DNA of 64,000 nt, taken from assembly GCA_905479115.1 (NCBI GenBank), contig CAJQLF010000004.1, forward strand, positions 1 through 64,000. The letters are read 5' to 3'. The stretch comes from an uncultured Flavobacteriales bacterium (GTDB lineage: Bacteria; Bacteroidota; Bacteroidia; Flavobacteriales_D; Sanyastnellaceae). Position 1 is the stretch's first letter, and every line of letters starts with the position of its first letter. Positions 8,847-17,388 of this stretch are shown in pieces. The notes under the pieces are model-generated. The model saw nothing but the letters and a program-made list of their open reading frames with translations, had not been told where the DNA came from and made no database searches. The position numbers and the translations under genes were made by a program.

Positions 8847-10271
8847 ATGCGAAAAGCAAATTCCATGATAGCTGATTTGGGTTTCAAGGCCACTAAATCC
8901 TTTTTGACCGCATGCCTCGTTTTATTTGCAGTGCAAGGAACTGCGGGCATTTGGGATGATGGTAACATTGAGGAGGGTCAAGCATTGTTCAATGCGAACT
9001 GTGCATCCTGTCACAAAGTGACAAATGAAGTGTTGGCCGCACCGGGATTGGCGGGCATTGCGGACCGCTGGGGCGCAAGTGAGGAGTTGTTGGTTCAATG
9101 GATTCAAAATCCACAGGGAGCAGCGGAATCTGGTGACAGTTACATTAAATCTCTTGTAAGCCGTTATGTCCCAACGTACGGATGGATGACCGCTCAGGCA
9201 GTCTCGGCGGAGGACGTAAAAAACATCATGGCTTATGTTCAAAATCCACCTGATGCGGCCCCTGTCGCGGATTCGGGTTCTGATTGCATTACCGTCGATG
9301 AGTTGCCCATAGAGGAGGCGAACAATGATAGCGGTGTATGGTTTGTGATGCTGCTGGTGTTGTTCTTGATCATTGCCATGGCAGCGGCAGGAGTGAATCG
9401 TTCCTTGACCAATGCAAGCCGAGAAAAGGATGGGGGAGCTCTTCTAGAGGATTTGCCCTACGGACAGCGAGTCAAAATGTGGGCCTGGGAGAATCGCGTC
9501 GCGGTTTCCTTGATTGGCGTATTTATTGTTGCGTATGGTGCGGTTTTAGGGTATCAGGGTTTGATGCGCGTTGGGGTGGTGGAAGGTTACAAGCCGAATC
9601 AGCCCATCCAGTTCATCCACAGTGTGCACGTTTGTGAGAATGAAGTGGATTGTAAATACTGTCATCACAGTGCTTATGAGTCCAAGCATGCCGGAATCCC
9701 ATCGACGAATGTGTGCATGAATTGCCACAAAGCGGTCAAGAAGGGCCGCCGCTATGGAGAAACAGAAATCGGGAAAATTTACGAAGCCATTGGTTTTGAC
9801 GCGACATCCGGCACGTATGTTGATGGGGAGGGGAAGAATGGATATGCCTCGCCACAGGACACGTATGACGGTGATCCAATCCGATGGAACAAAGTACATA
9901 ACTTACCTGACCACGTATTCTTTAGTCACCAGCAGCACGTCGTCGTCGGTGGTCTGCAATGTCAGAATTGCCACGGTGATGTAGAGACTTACACGGTAGG
10001 CCGAGTAGCGAAGGTTGAGGACATTAACCAATTGGTAGACAAGTACCCCGGATTGATTGAGCTTTCGAAGCCGACGCTCACAATGGGCTGGTGCATCGAA
10101 TGCCACAACAAAGCCGAAATTGATTTGGCAAGCAGCGGTTATTACGAAGAAATTCACCACCGACTCAAGGATCATCTTCGTGGAAACGAGGAGCTCCGGA
10201 TGTACATGGAGGATGATAAAATCACTGTAAAGGAACTCGGCGGATGGGAATGCGCCAAGTGTCATTATTAA
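8847..10271 (+). CDS. actA: Alternative Complex III subunit ActA, hexaheme cytochrome c
   Basis: 474 residues from ATG 8847; a TTG at 8817 is in frame but would add ten residues before a good signal region. Six CXXCH heme motifs are visible: CASCH (52), CKYCH (269), CMNCH (290), CQNCH (372), CIECH (416) and CAKCH (469). Thus a monoheme domain precedes two membrane spans (about 165-185 and 218-238), and a pentaheme cytochrome c7-like domain follows. ActA carries electrons within the quinol:cytochrome c/oxidase oxidoreductase on the periplasmic side. Fusion of a monoheme domain to the pentaheme core is usual in Bacteroidota. It is first in an eight-gene operon that runs to coxA. Confidence 0.95.
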   Translation: MRKANSMIADLGFKATKSFLTACLVLFAVQGTAGIWDDGNIEEGQALFNANCASCHKVTNEVLAAPGLAGIADRWGASEELLVQWIQNPQGAAESGDSYIKSLVSRYVPTYGWMTAQAVSAEDVKNIMAYVQNPPDAAPVADSGSDCITVDELPIEEANNDSGVWFVMLLVLFLIIAMAAAGVNRSLTNASREKDGGALLEDLPYGQRVKMWAWENRVAVSLIGVFIVAYGAVLGYQGLMRVGVVEGYKPNQPIQFIHSVHVCENEVDCKYCHHSAYESKHAGIPSTNVCMNCHKAVKKGRRYGETEIGKIYEAIGFDATSGTYVDGEGKNGYASPQDTYDGDPIRWNKVHNLPDHVFFSHQQHVVVGGLQCQNCHGDVETYTVGRVAKVEDINQLVDKYPGLIELSKPTLTMGWCIECHNKAEIDLASSGYYEEIHHRLKDHLRGNEELRMYMEDDKITVKELGGWECAKCHY

Positions 10272-10308
10272 CAGCAAATAATCGCGAACCCCTTATCGCA
10301 ATAGCCTC

Positions 10309-13300
10309 ATGGCAAATACAAAGCGTTATTGGTCCGGACTGGACGAGCTTCAGGAAACAGAAGCATTCAAGACGATTCAGGAACAAGAGTTTCCTGGAGC
10401 GCAGTCGGTCGACGAGTTTTTGACCGACGATCGACTGGAGTCGACGCACACCGGTCGACGAGACTTTTTGAAATTTATGGGGTTCAGCCTCACGGCGGCC
10501 ACCTTGGTGGCATGTGAGACTCCTGTAATTAAGAGCATCCCTTACACCAACAAGCCAGAGGAAATCACTCCGGGCGTTGCGAATCACTACGCCAGCACCT
10601 ACTATGATGGCCAGGATTACGTCAATGTCTTGGTGAAGACCCGCGAGGGACGCCCGATTTTCGTAAAGTCCAATGCGCAAACAGGTGTAGGCCGTGTCAA
10701 TGCGCGGGTGAATGCATCCGTTTTATCCTTGTATGATAGTGCGCGTTTGACCGCTCCTCAAGTAGATGGTGCAGACAGCGATTGGGCAACTGTTGACCAA
10801 CGCGTATCGACTGCTATGGCCAAAGAAGGCCGAAAGGTGTTGTTGACCAATACGGTTTTGAGTCCTTCGCTCAAGCGCGCAATTGCGACTACAGGGTTGG
10901 AACACGTTCAATATGACGCGATAGACTACAGCGCCTTTGTCAAGGCATCAGAGATGAATTTCGGAGTTGCAACATTCCCGTCATTCAAGTTCGACGCGGC
11001 TACTGCGATTGTGACCATTGGAGCGGATTTCCTAGGAACTTTCGGAGACTCGGTATACTACGCTGAAAATTGGGCCAAGAACAGAAAGCCAGAGAATGGC
11101 AGCATGTCCCGCATGCACGCTTTCGAGACCAATATGAGCTTGACGGGATCTAATTCCGATTACCGGACCATGGTGAAGCCTTCTGAGCAAGGGAAAGTGG
11201 CGACGGCGCTCCTCCAGGCGATTACCGGCCAAGGCGGTTCCAGTTCCTTGCCCGAAGCAGTGCAAGCTGCGGTAGCAAGTGCAGCACAAGATTTGAAAAA
11301 GGCAGGATCAAAAGGGCTGGTCTTAGCAGGGTCCAATGAATTGGATGTGCAACGCGTTGTAAATGCCATCAACAGTGCATTGGGAAGCGTTGGCACAACC
11401 GTGACATACGATGGAACTGACTTATTTAAAGGAAGCGCTGGGGCTGTGCAATCATTGACGGCGGATATGCAAAACGGTGGCATCGAAATGCTGATCATCG
11501 CCGATTGCAACCCCGCATACGACGCGCCAGATGCTGACAAATTTGTGGCCGCCCTGGCCAAGGTGAATACCACAGTCAGCACGTCCATGTTCAACGACGA
11601 AACAGCTTCACGTTGCTCAATCATTGCGCCAACCCATCATTGGCTTGAATCATGGGGAGACCTGGCGATTGATCGCTACCGCATCGACCTTGTTCAACCA
11701 ACAATTTCACCCTTGCATGCTTCGCGTGGCTGGGGCGAGAGTTTGTTGACATGGACAGGCAATGCAGTGGATTGGTATACATTCGTTCGTCAAACACATG
11801 CTTCCGATTATACGTCAGAAGCGATGTACACGAATGCTGATTGGAATAAATCGGTGCACAATGGCTTCTTAGGCTGGAACGAACAAGTACCTGAAACCCC
11901 AGCATACCGTTCTGAAGGTGTGGCTGATGCGGTAGGCAGGTTGAACAGCCAAGTTGGCGGAACATTCGAGTTGGCGCTGTACCAGAAGACAACGATGGGA
12001 GCGGGGCAGCACGCCGCCAATCCAATGTTGCAAGAAACGCCAGACCCATTGACCAAGGTAACTTGGGACAATTATGTGACCATGTCCCACGCGGATGTGG
12101 ACGCGATGGGACTGAATGGTTTTATTGGTCAAGAAAAACCGGCAAGCGTGGTCAAGGTCACGCTGAACGGCGCTTCTTTGGAGCTGCCTGTCTTCCCGAT
12201 GCCGGGACAAGCGCCAGGAACAATTGGAATTGCCTTAGGTTATGGTCGCGGAGCGAACGGTGAGACCATCGGCAAGGCTGCTTTCCAAACGGGCGAAAAC
12301 GGGTCATTCCTCACGGACAGTGAAGGTCAAATGGTGCCAGTTGGGAAAAACGTCCATCCTTGGATGAACGTTTCCCAAGGCATGAGCCACACGCATCAGT
12401 TTGACGTTCAAGTGGAATCAACGGGCGGTGAATATGCCCTTGCGTGCACGCAAATTCAAAACACCTTCATGGGGCGTGACAGCATTGTGAAGGAAACGGA
12501 TTTCACGAGCTTTTTCGCTGAACGCAATGCAGATAAGGGGGAAGCATCTTGGAACAAGGTTATCAAGTTGGCGGTGCACGAAGATGTCAACGGAGACGGC
12601 ATTATCAATGCGCAAGACGCTAAGCCTGCAGAAGCTTTTGATCTCTGGCACGAACATGCGGTTGAAAACGTAGGACATCGGTGGGGAATGGCGATTGACT
12701 TGACCACCTGTACAGGATGCAGTGCGTGCGTAACGGCCTGCCACATCGAGAACAATGTGCCGGTAGTTGGAAAGGACGAAGTGCGACGGCACCGGGATAT
12801 GCACTGGATGAGAATCGATCGATTCTTTGCATCGGATTACAGCTTGGAGCGCGGAGAAGAGGAGGGTGAAAGCGTCATTGGGACTTACCGTAAGATGGAA
12901 GATCCTTCGGGCAATCCACAAACGGTGCACATGCCAATGATGTGCCAGCATTGCAACCACGCACCATGTGAGACGGTTTGTCCAGTAGCTGCAACAACGC
13001 ACTCCAATGAAGGACTGAACCAAATGACGTACAACCGGTGCATCGGCACACGGTACTGCGCGAACAACTGCCCCTACAAGGTTCGGAGGTTCAATTGGTT
13101 TAATTACCCGGGCTACAAGAAATTTGCAAACTTCAACCCTGCCCAAGACAGCCTGATGCGGATGGTGCTGAACCCAGATGTTACGGTGCGAAGTCGTGGC
13201 GTTATGGAGAAGTGCAGCATGTGTGTACAGCGCTTGCAAGCGGGTAAATTGGAAGCTAAAAAAGTGGGAGCGCCGCTGGTTGATGGAAGCGTCGTGACGG

Positions 13301-13479
13301 CATGTGCAGAGGCTTGCCCGACGCATGCGATCACGTTTGGCGACTTGAATGACACAAAATCTTCGGCGCGCTTGACGTCAGAAAATAACCGTGCATACCA
13401 TGCATTGGAAGAAGTGGGTGTGAAGCCCAACATCTTCTACATGACGAAGGTGCGCAATGTAGAACCAACCCAAGCCTGA
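10309..13479 (+). CDS. actB: Alternative Complex III subunit ActB, molybdopterin-like/iron-sulfur fusion
   Basis: 1056 residues. A twin-arginine signal (RRDFLKFMG, Arg50-Arg51) lies behind an unusual 49-residue N-terminal extension, as in other Bacteroidota ActB (TAT-variant). Residues 60-740 resemble a molybdopterin oxidoreductase domain; in characterised ACIII this part holds no Mo cofactor. The C-terminal part (from about 790) is a four-cluster ferredoxin: CTGCSACVTAC from residue 801, CQHCNHAPCETVCP, CIGTRYCANNCPY and CSMC...CAEACP. Between the two lies a loop, DVNGDGIINAQD (759-770), that looks like an EF-hand/dockerin calcium site. ActB passes electrons between the quinol site of ActC and the hemes of ActA/E. 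It lies 37 bases after actA. Confidence 0.95.
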   Translation: MANTKRYWSGLDELQETEAFKTIQEQEFPGAQSVDEFLTDDRLESTHTGRRDFLKFMGFSLTAATLVACETPVIKSIPYTNKPEEITPGVANHYASTYYDGQDYVNVLVKTREGRPIFVKSNAQTGVGRVNARVNASVLSLYDSARLTAPQVDGADSDWATVDQRVSTAMAKEGRKVLLTNTVLSPSLKRAIATTGLEHVQYDAIDYSAFVKASEMNFGVATFPSFKFDAATAIVTIGADFLGTFGDSVYYAENWAKNRKPENGSMSRMHAFETNMSLTGSNSDYRTMVKPSEQGKVATALLQAITGQGGSSSLPEAVQAAVASAAQDLKKAGSKGLVLAGSNELDVQRVVNAINSALGSVGTTVTYDGTDLFKGSAGAVQSLTADMQNGGIEMLIIADCNPAYDAPDADKFVAALAKVNTTVSTSMFNDETASRCSIIAPTHHWLESWGDLAIDRYRIDLVQPTISPLHASRGWGESLLTWTGNAVDWYTFVRQTHASDYTSEAMYTNADWNKSVHNGFLGWNEQVPETPAYRSEGVADAVGRLNSQVGGTFELALYQKTTMGAGQHAANPMLQETPDPLTKVTWDNYVTMSHADVDAMGLNGFIGQEKPASVVKVTLNGASLELPVFPMPGQAPGTIGIALGYGRGANGETIGKAAFQTGENGSFLTDSEGQMVPVGKNVHPWMNVSQGMSHTHQFDVQVESTGGEYALACTQIQNTFMGRDSIVKETDFTSFFAERNADKGEASWNKVIKLAVHEDVNGDGIINAQDAKPAEAFDLWHEHAVENVGHRWGMAIDLTTCTGCSACVTACHIENNVPVVGKDEVRRHRDMHWMRIDRFFASDYSLERGEEEGESVIGTYRKMEDPSGNPQTVHMPMMCQHCNHAPCETVCPVAATTHSNEGLNQMTYNRCIGTRYCANNCPYKVRRFNWFNYPGYKKFANFNPAQDSLMRMVLNPDVTVRSRGVMEKCSMCVQRLQAGKLEAKKVGAPLVDGSVVTACAEACPTHAITFGDLNDTKSSARLTSENNRAYHALEEVGVKPNIFYMTKVRNVEPTQA

Positions 13480-13486
13480 TAGGACC

Positions 13487-14866
13487 ATGCAAAAGGAAGC
13501 TGCCATTCGGGAACCTCTGATCTTAGGGGACAAGTCATACAAAGACATCACCGATGATGTCGTTGGCCCGATCGAGGGTCCAGCACCCATCGGTTGGAAA
13601 ATCATGATAACCATCTCCAGCATCGTCGCCGTTTATGGTGTTGGAAGTATTCTGTACCTGCTAGGCACGGGCATTGGAGTGTGGGGATTGAACAAAACGG
13701 TTGGCTGGGCCTGGGACATCACCAATTTCGTTTGGTGGGTCGGTATTGGTCACGCTGGAACATTGATTTCGGCGGTTTTGCTGTTGTTCCGTCAAAAGTG
13801 GCGCATGGCGATTAATCGCTCTGCGGAGGCCATGACCATCTTCGCGGTAATCATGGCGGCCATCTTCCCCGGTATTCACATGGGAAGGATTTGGGTCAGC
13901 TACTGGGTTTTGCCTCTTCCGAACCAATTTGGTTCGTTGTGGGTCAACTTCAACAGCCCCTTGCTGTGGGACGTATTTGCCATTTCGACATATTTCTCTG
14001 TGTCTTTGGTGTTTTGGTACATCGGCCTCATCCCTGATTTTGCGACCATCCGAGATCGAATGACGAAGCCCTTGTCCAAGAAGATCTATGGTCTCTTGAG
14101 CTTCGGGTGGAGTGGTCGCGCGAAGCATTGGAATCGCTTTGAGGAGGTGTCGTTGGTGTTAGCGGGTATCGCTACGCCATTGGTTTTCTCAGTTCACTCC
14201 ATTGTATCGATGGACTTTGCCACGTCAATCGTACCGGGATGGCATACTACGATCTTCCCTCCATACTTTGTTTCTGGCGCTGTATTCTCTGGCTTCGCCA
14301 TGGTGCAGACGCTTTTGCTCATTATGCGAAAGGGGATGAAATTGGAAAATTACATCCATGTGAAGCACGTGGAGTACATGAACATTGTCATCATCGTCAC
14401 GGGCTCAATCGTTGGAGTCGCGTACTTGACCGAGCTGTTCATTTCTTGGTACTCGGGCGTAGAGTACGAAAGCTATGCTTTCATCAACCGTTTCAGCGGA
14501 CCCTACAGCTGGGCCTACTGGATTATGATGACGTGCAACGTAATCAGCCCACAACTCTTTTGGTTTAAGAAGATTCGACGAAGTTTAATTGCCACGTTTG
14601 TGTTGTCCATTGTCGTGAACATCGGCATGTGGTTTGAGCGCTACGTTATCATTGTCACGTCGGTTCACCGAGATTATGACCCATCGAGTTGGGGAGAATT
14701 TCACCCAACGAGTGTGGATGTGGGGGTGTTCATAGGGACGCTGGGAATTTTCTTCACCCTCTTCCTTGGCTTTGCTCGATTCTTCCCTGTCTTGGCCCTC
14801 AATGAGCTCAAGACGATTCTGAAGTCGAGCGGAGAGAATTTTAAGAAAAAGCAAGCTAACCACTGA
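13487..14866 (+). CDS. actC: Alternative Complex III subunit ActC, NrfD/PsrC-like membrane quinol-binding protein
   Basis: 459 residues, nearly all membrane spans (about ten), with the NrfD family layout: WWVGIGHAGTLISAVLLL near residue 82, HMGRIWVSYW near 135 and VFSVHSIVSMDFATSIVPGWH near 225-245. ActC holds the quinol oxidation site and is thought to take part in proton translocation. It starts 7 bases after actB. The C-terminus has a short basic tail (ENFKKKQANH). Confidence 0.95.
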   Translation: MQKEAAIREPLILGDKSYKDITDDVVGPIEGPAPIGWKIMITISSIVAVYGVGSILYLLGTGIGVWGLNKTVGWAWDITNFVWWVGIGHAGTLISAVLLLFRQKWRMAINRSAEAMTIFAVIMAAIFPGIHMGRIWVSYWVLPLPNQFGSLWVNFNSPLLWDVFAISTYFSVSLVFWYIGLIPDFATIRDRMTKPLSKKIYGLLSFGWSGRAKHWNRFEEVSLVLAGIATPLVFSVHSIVSMDFATSIVPGWHTTIFPPYFVSGAVFSGFAMVQTLLLIMRKGMKLENYIHVKHVEYMNIVIIVTGSIVGVAYLTELFISWYSGVEYESYAFINRFSGPYSWAYWIMMTCNVISPQLFWFKKIRRSLIATFVLSIVVNIGMWFERYVIIVTSVHRDYDPSSWGEFHPTSVDVGVFIGTLGIFFTLFLGFARFFPVLALNELKTILKSSGENFKKKQANH

Positions 14867-14877
14867 CCCTTACAGCC

Positions 14878-15408
14878 ATGAATAAGGTATTCCATGTAAT
14901 GTATGACGATGACGACAAGCTGATGGAAGCTGCGTCGGCATTGGTAGCAAAAGGCATCCGGGTCAAGGATGTATTTTCTCCTTTCCCCGTTCACGGGATA
15001 GACCCCATCATTGGGGTCAAGCGCACACGATTGGGCATCGTTGCATTCATGTTCGCCACGACGGGTACAACGCTCGCGTTGCTCGGGATGTGGTACTTCA
15101 TGATTTCCGACTGGCCAATGAACATTGGCGGAAAGCCAAGCTTTTCGCTGATTGAAAATTTACCTGCGTTTATTCCGGTAACCTTTGAGTTTTCGGTATT
15201 GTGCGGCGCGCACGGAATGGCCATTACCTATTTGCTGCGGAACGGGACACTTCCAGGCATGCCTGCTACAAACCCGGATCCCCGCACAACGGATGACAAG
15301 TTTGTCATTGAGATTACGACTGAGCAAAACGCCCTCTCCGCTGCAGAGATGGAGACGGCGATCAAAGAAACCCAGCTGTTTGAGCTGAGCATCAAAGATT
15401 ACGAATGA
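14878..15408 (+). CDS. actD: Alternative Complex III subunit ActD (DUF3341)
   Basis: 176 residues. A soluble N-terminal alpha/beta part (FHVMYDDDDKLMEAASAL...VKDVFSPFPVHGID) is the DUF3341 signature. Two membrane spans follow (about 56-80 and 98-120), then a C-terminal soluble tail (FVIEITTEQ...). ActD is a structural membrane subunit of ACIII without cofactors. It lies 11 bases after actC, and its TGA overlaps the actE ATG (ATGA), suggesting coupled translation. Confidence 0.93.
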   Translation: MNKVFHVMYDDDDKLMEAASALVAKGIRVKDVFSPFPVHGIDPIIGVKRTRLGIVAFMFATTGTTLALLGMWYFMISDWPMNIGGKPSFSLIENLPAFIPVTFEFSVLCGAHGMAITYLLRNGTLPGMPATNPDPRTTDDKFVIEITTEQNALSAAEMETAIKETQLFELSIKDYE

Positions 15409-16106
15409 TGAATATCCGGAATTCCATTGTTTTATCAGCGGTGGCAACGGTTCTGGTTGCTACGACGGGTTGTGTGAACAATCCGGACAGCTCTGGTTTG
15501 GAGTACATGCCGGACATGTACCGCTCTCCAGCGGTTGAAGCGTACGTTGACTATGGTCAGGACCCTTACCAAGTTGGGGAAGAAGTAGCCAGCTCTCAAC
15601 GCATGGTACAATCCGCTCGAAAACCGGTGGCTGGAACCATCGCCTTCCATCCCGAAGCCATGGATTTTGTCATGCCTTACCCCTATCCAAACACAGTGGA
15701 GGGGTACGAAGCTGCAGGATTGGCCTTGGCTTCTCCGTTAACCCAGATAGGCCAGGCGGAGATAGAGGCGGGACAAGAGATTTATACGTTGATGTGCACC
15801 CAATGTCATGGTGAAGAAGGCAAAGGCAATGGCGCCTTGAGTCGAAATGGACACATCCAAGGGATTCCGAGTTACAGCGATAAGCTGAAGGACTTGCCTG
15901 AGGGGAAAATGTACCACACCTTGACCTACGGTAAGGGCTTGATGGGGTCACACGCCTCACAGCTGTCGCAAAAGGACCGTTGGTTGGTCATTGAATACAT
16001 CAAGGTATTGCAACAAGGTGGTGAAATGCCGGAATTCGACGAGAACGGCAATGTGGTGAAATCGGCGTCTACTGAAGCAGGAGATGCCATGGCTATGAAT
16101 AATTGA
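15405..16106 (+). CDS. actE: Alternative Complex III subunit ActE, monoheme cytochrome c lipoprotein
   Basis: 233 residues. The signal peptide ends in a lipobox (VATTGC, Cys23), so the protein is probably lipid-anchored in the periplasm. Residues 24-110 contain the Bacteroidota motif EYMPDMYRSPAVEAY. A class I cytochrome c domain follows with a single heme site CTQCH (131-135) and GKGNGALS; a possible axial Met is in KGLMGSH. ActE hands electrons toward the oxidase in the ACIII-aa3 supercomplex. The start is ATG 15405 (a second ATG follows directly), overlapping the actD stop by four bases. Confidence 0.94.
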   Translation: MMNIRNSIVLSAVATVLVATTGCVNNPDSSGLEYMPDMYRSPAVEAYVDYGQDPYQVGEEVASSQRMVQSARKPVAGTIAFHPEAMDFVMPYPYPNTVEGYEAAGLALASPLTQIGQAEIEAGQEIYTLMCTQCHGEEGKGNGALSRNGHIQGIPSYSDKLKDLPEGKMYHTLTYGKGLMGSHASQLSQKDRWLVIEYIKVLQQGGEMPEFDENGNVVKSASTEAGDAMAMNN

Positions 16107-16108
16107 TC

Positions 16109-17368
16109 ATGGAATTCAAATTCGAAGGACGCACGAAATTGATCACCCAAATCCTAATGGGAATTGGGTTGATCGCACTCATCGGCGGATTTATGGCCGA
16201 CGGGACGGATCACCACCAACGATGGTGGGCGAATTTGCTCGTTAATGGATTCTTTTGGTTTTCCATTTCATTGGCGGCATTATTCTTTTACGCATTGAAT
16301 TATGCAGTTGAAGCTTCCTGGTCTGCATTGATAAAGCGATGCTTCGAGGCCATGTGGCATTTTCTTCCCATAGGCGGAGGTGTCATTATTGTTGTCTTGG
16401 CGGCGGGGCACTTTTTCCATGCACATCATTTATATCATTGGATGGACAATAGCTTGTACCACGAATACATGGTGGTAGAAGGGGACACCATCGAGTTCAT
16501 GGATGAAGCGACAGAGGGTGCTGTGGCCAACCCGAATTATGATCACATCATCGCGGGCAAGCAACCGTACTTCGTGACATGGTTCTTCTGGTTGCGAACG
16601 CTAGGATACATCGGGACGTTCTTGATTTTCGCTCGATTGTTCCGAAAGTGGTCGCTCCTCGAGGATGAACAGCCGAGTTTGGATTTGCACTACAAGCAAT
16701 TTAAACGCAGTGCGGTTTTCCTAGTGGTTTTTGCTGTCTTTAGCTCCATGTTAGCTTGGGATTGGGTGATGTCAATTGATGTGCACTGGTTCTCGACACT
16801 TTTTGGATGGTACTTATTTTCGGGCATGTGGGTCAGCTTTATGATCATGCTCAACTTGGGATTGATTTGGCTTCGAAGCAAAGGATACTACCAGGAGGTT
16901 TCGTCCAGTCACATGCACGATATTTCCAAGTGGATGTTCGCTATTTCAATGCTTTGGAGCTACTTGTGGGTAAGCCAGTTCTTGCTCATTTGGTACGCGA
17001 ACATTCCGGAGGAGGTAACGTATTACACCCAGCGTTTTTTCTCAGATTACCAGGTGCCTTTCCTGATCACCTTCTTCGTGAACTTCGCTGTTCCTTTCTA
17101 CACATTATTGCCGAGAGACACCAAGCGCAATGCGAATTTTATCGTTCCAGTGGGGTTGCTCATCTTTATTGGGCATTTCGCGGATGTTTATCTGCTTGTC
17201 ATACCCGGAACGCTTTTTGACCACAATGAATTCGGTATTTTTGAGGTGGCGTTGTTCCTTGGATTCCTTGGTCTTTACTTAAATCGCACGCTGAGTGCAT
17301 TGAGCAAAGCCCCGTTGATTCCCAAGAATCACCCCATGTTGCAAGAGTCGAAGGAATTACACTATTGA
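16109..17368 (+). CDS. actF: Alternative Complex III subunit ActF, membrane quinol:cytochrome c oxidoreductase subunit
   Basis: 419 residues from ATG 16109; the in-frame TTG at 16103 overlaps the actE stop and is less likely. About ten membrane spans, related to ActC but lacking some quinone-site residues. Recognisable segments are LAWDWVMSIDVHWFSTLFGWY (about 211-231) and WVSQFLLIWYANIPEE (about 290). It completes the six-subunit ACIII set in the order A-B-C-D-E-F. It is followed 20 bases later by coxB, so ACIII and the oxidase are made from one message. Confidence 0.94.
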   Translation: MEFKFEGRTKLITQILMGIGLIALIGGFMADGTDHHQRWWANLLVNGFFWFSISLAALFFYALNYAVEASWSALIKRCFEAMWHFLPIGGGVIIVVLAAGHFFHAHHLYHWMDNSLYHEYMVVEGDTIEFMDEATEGAVANPNYDHIIAGKQPYFVTWFFWLRTLGYIGTFLIFARLFRKWSLLEDEQPSLDLHYKQFKRSAVFLVVFAVFSSMLAWDWVMSIDVHWFSTLFGWYLFSGMWVSFMIMLNLGLIWLRSKGYYQEVSSSHMHDISKWMFAISMLWSYLWVSQFLLIWYANIPEEVTYYTQRFFSDYQVPFLITFFVNFAVPFYTLLPRDTKRNANFIVPVGLLIFIGHFADVYLLVIPGTLFDHNEFGIFEVALFLGFLGLYLNRTLSALSKAPLIPKNHPMLQESKELHY

Positions 17369-17388
17369 TCGCAAGAACTTTTTAAGTG

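Noticed and set aside
12418-13326. 302-residue minus-strand frame inside actB
   Set aside because: It is antisense to the four-cluster ferredoxin part of ActB, where codon bias leaves the opposite strand open. The product is His/Cys/Arg-rich shadow sequence with no start signal.
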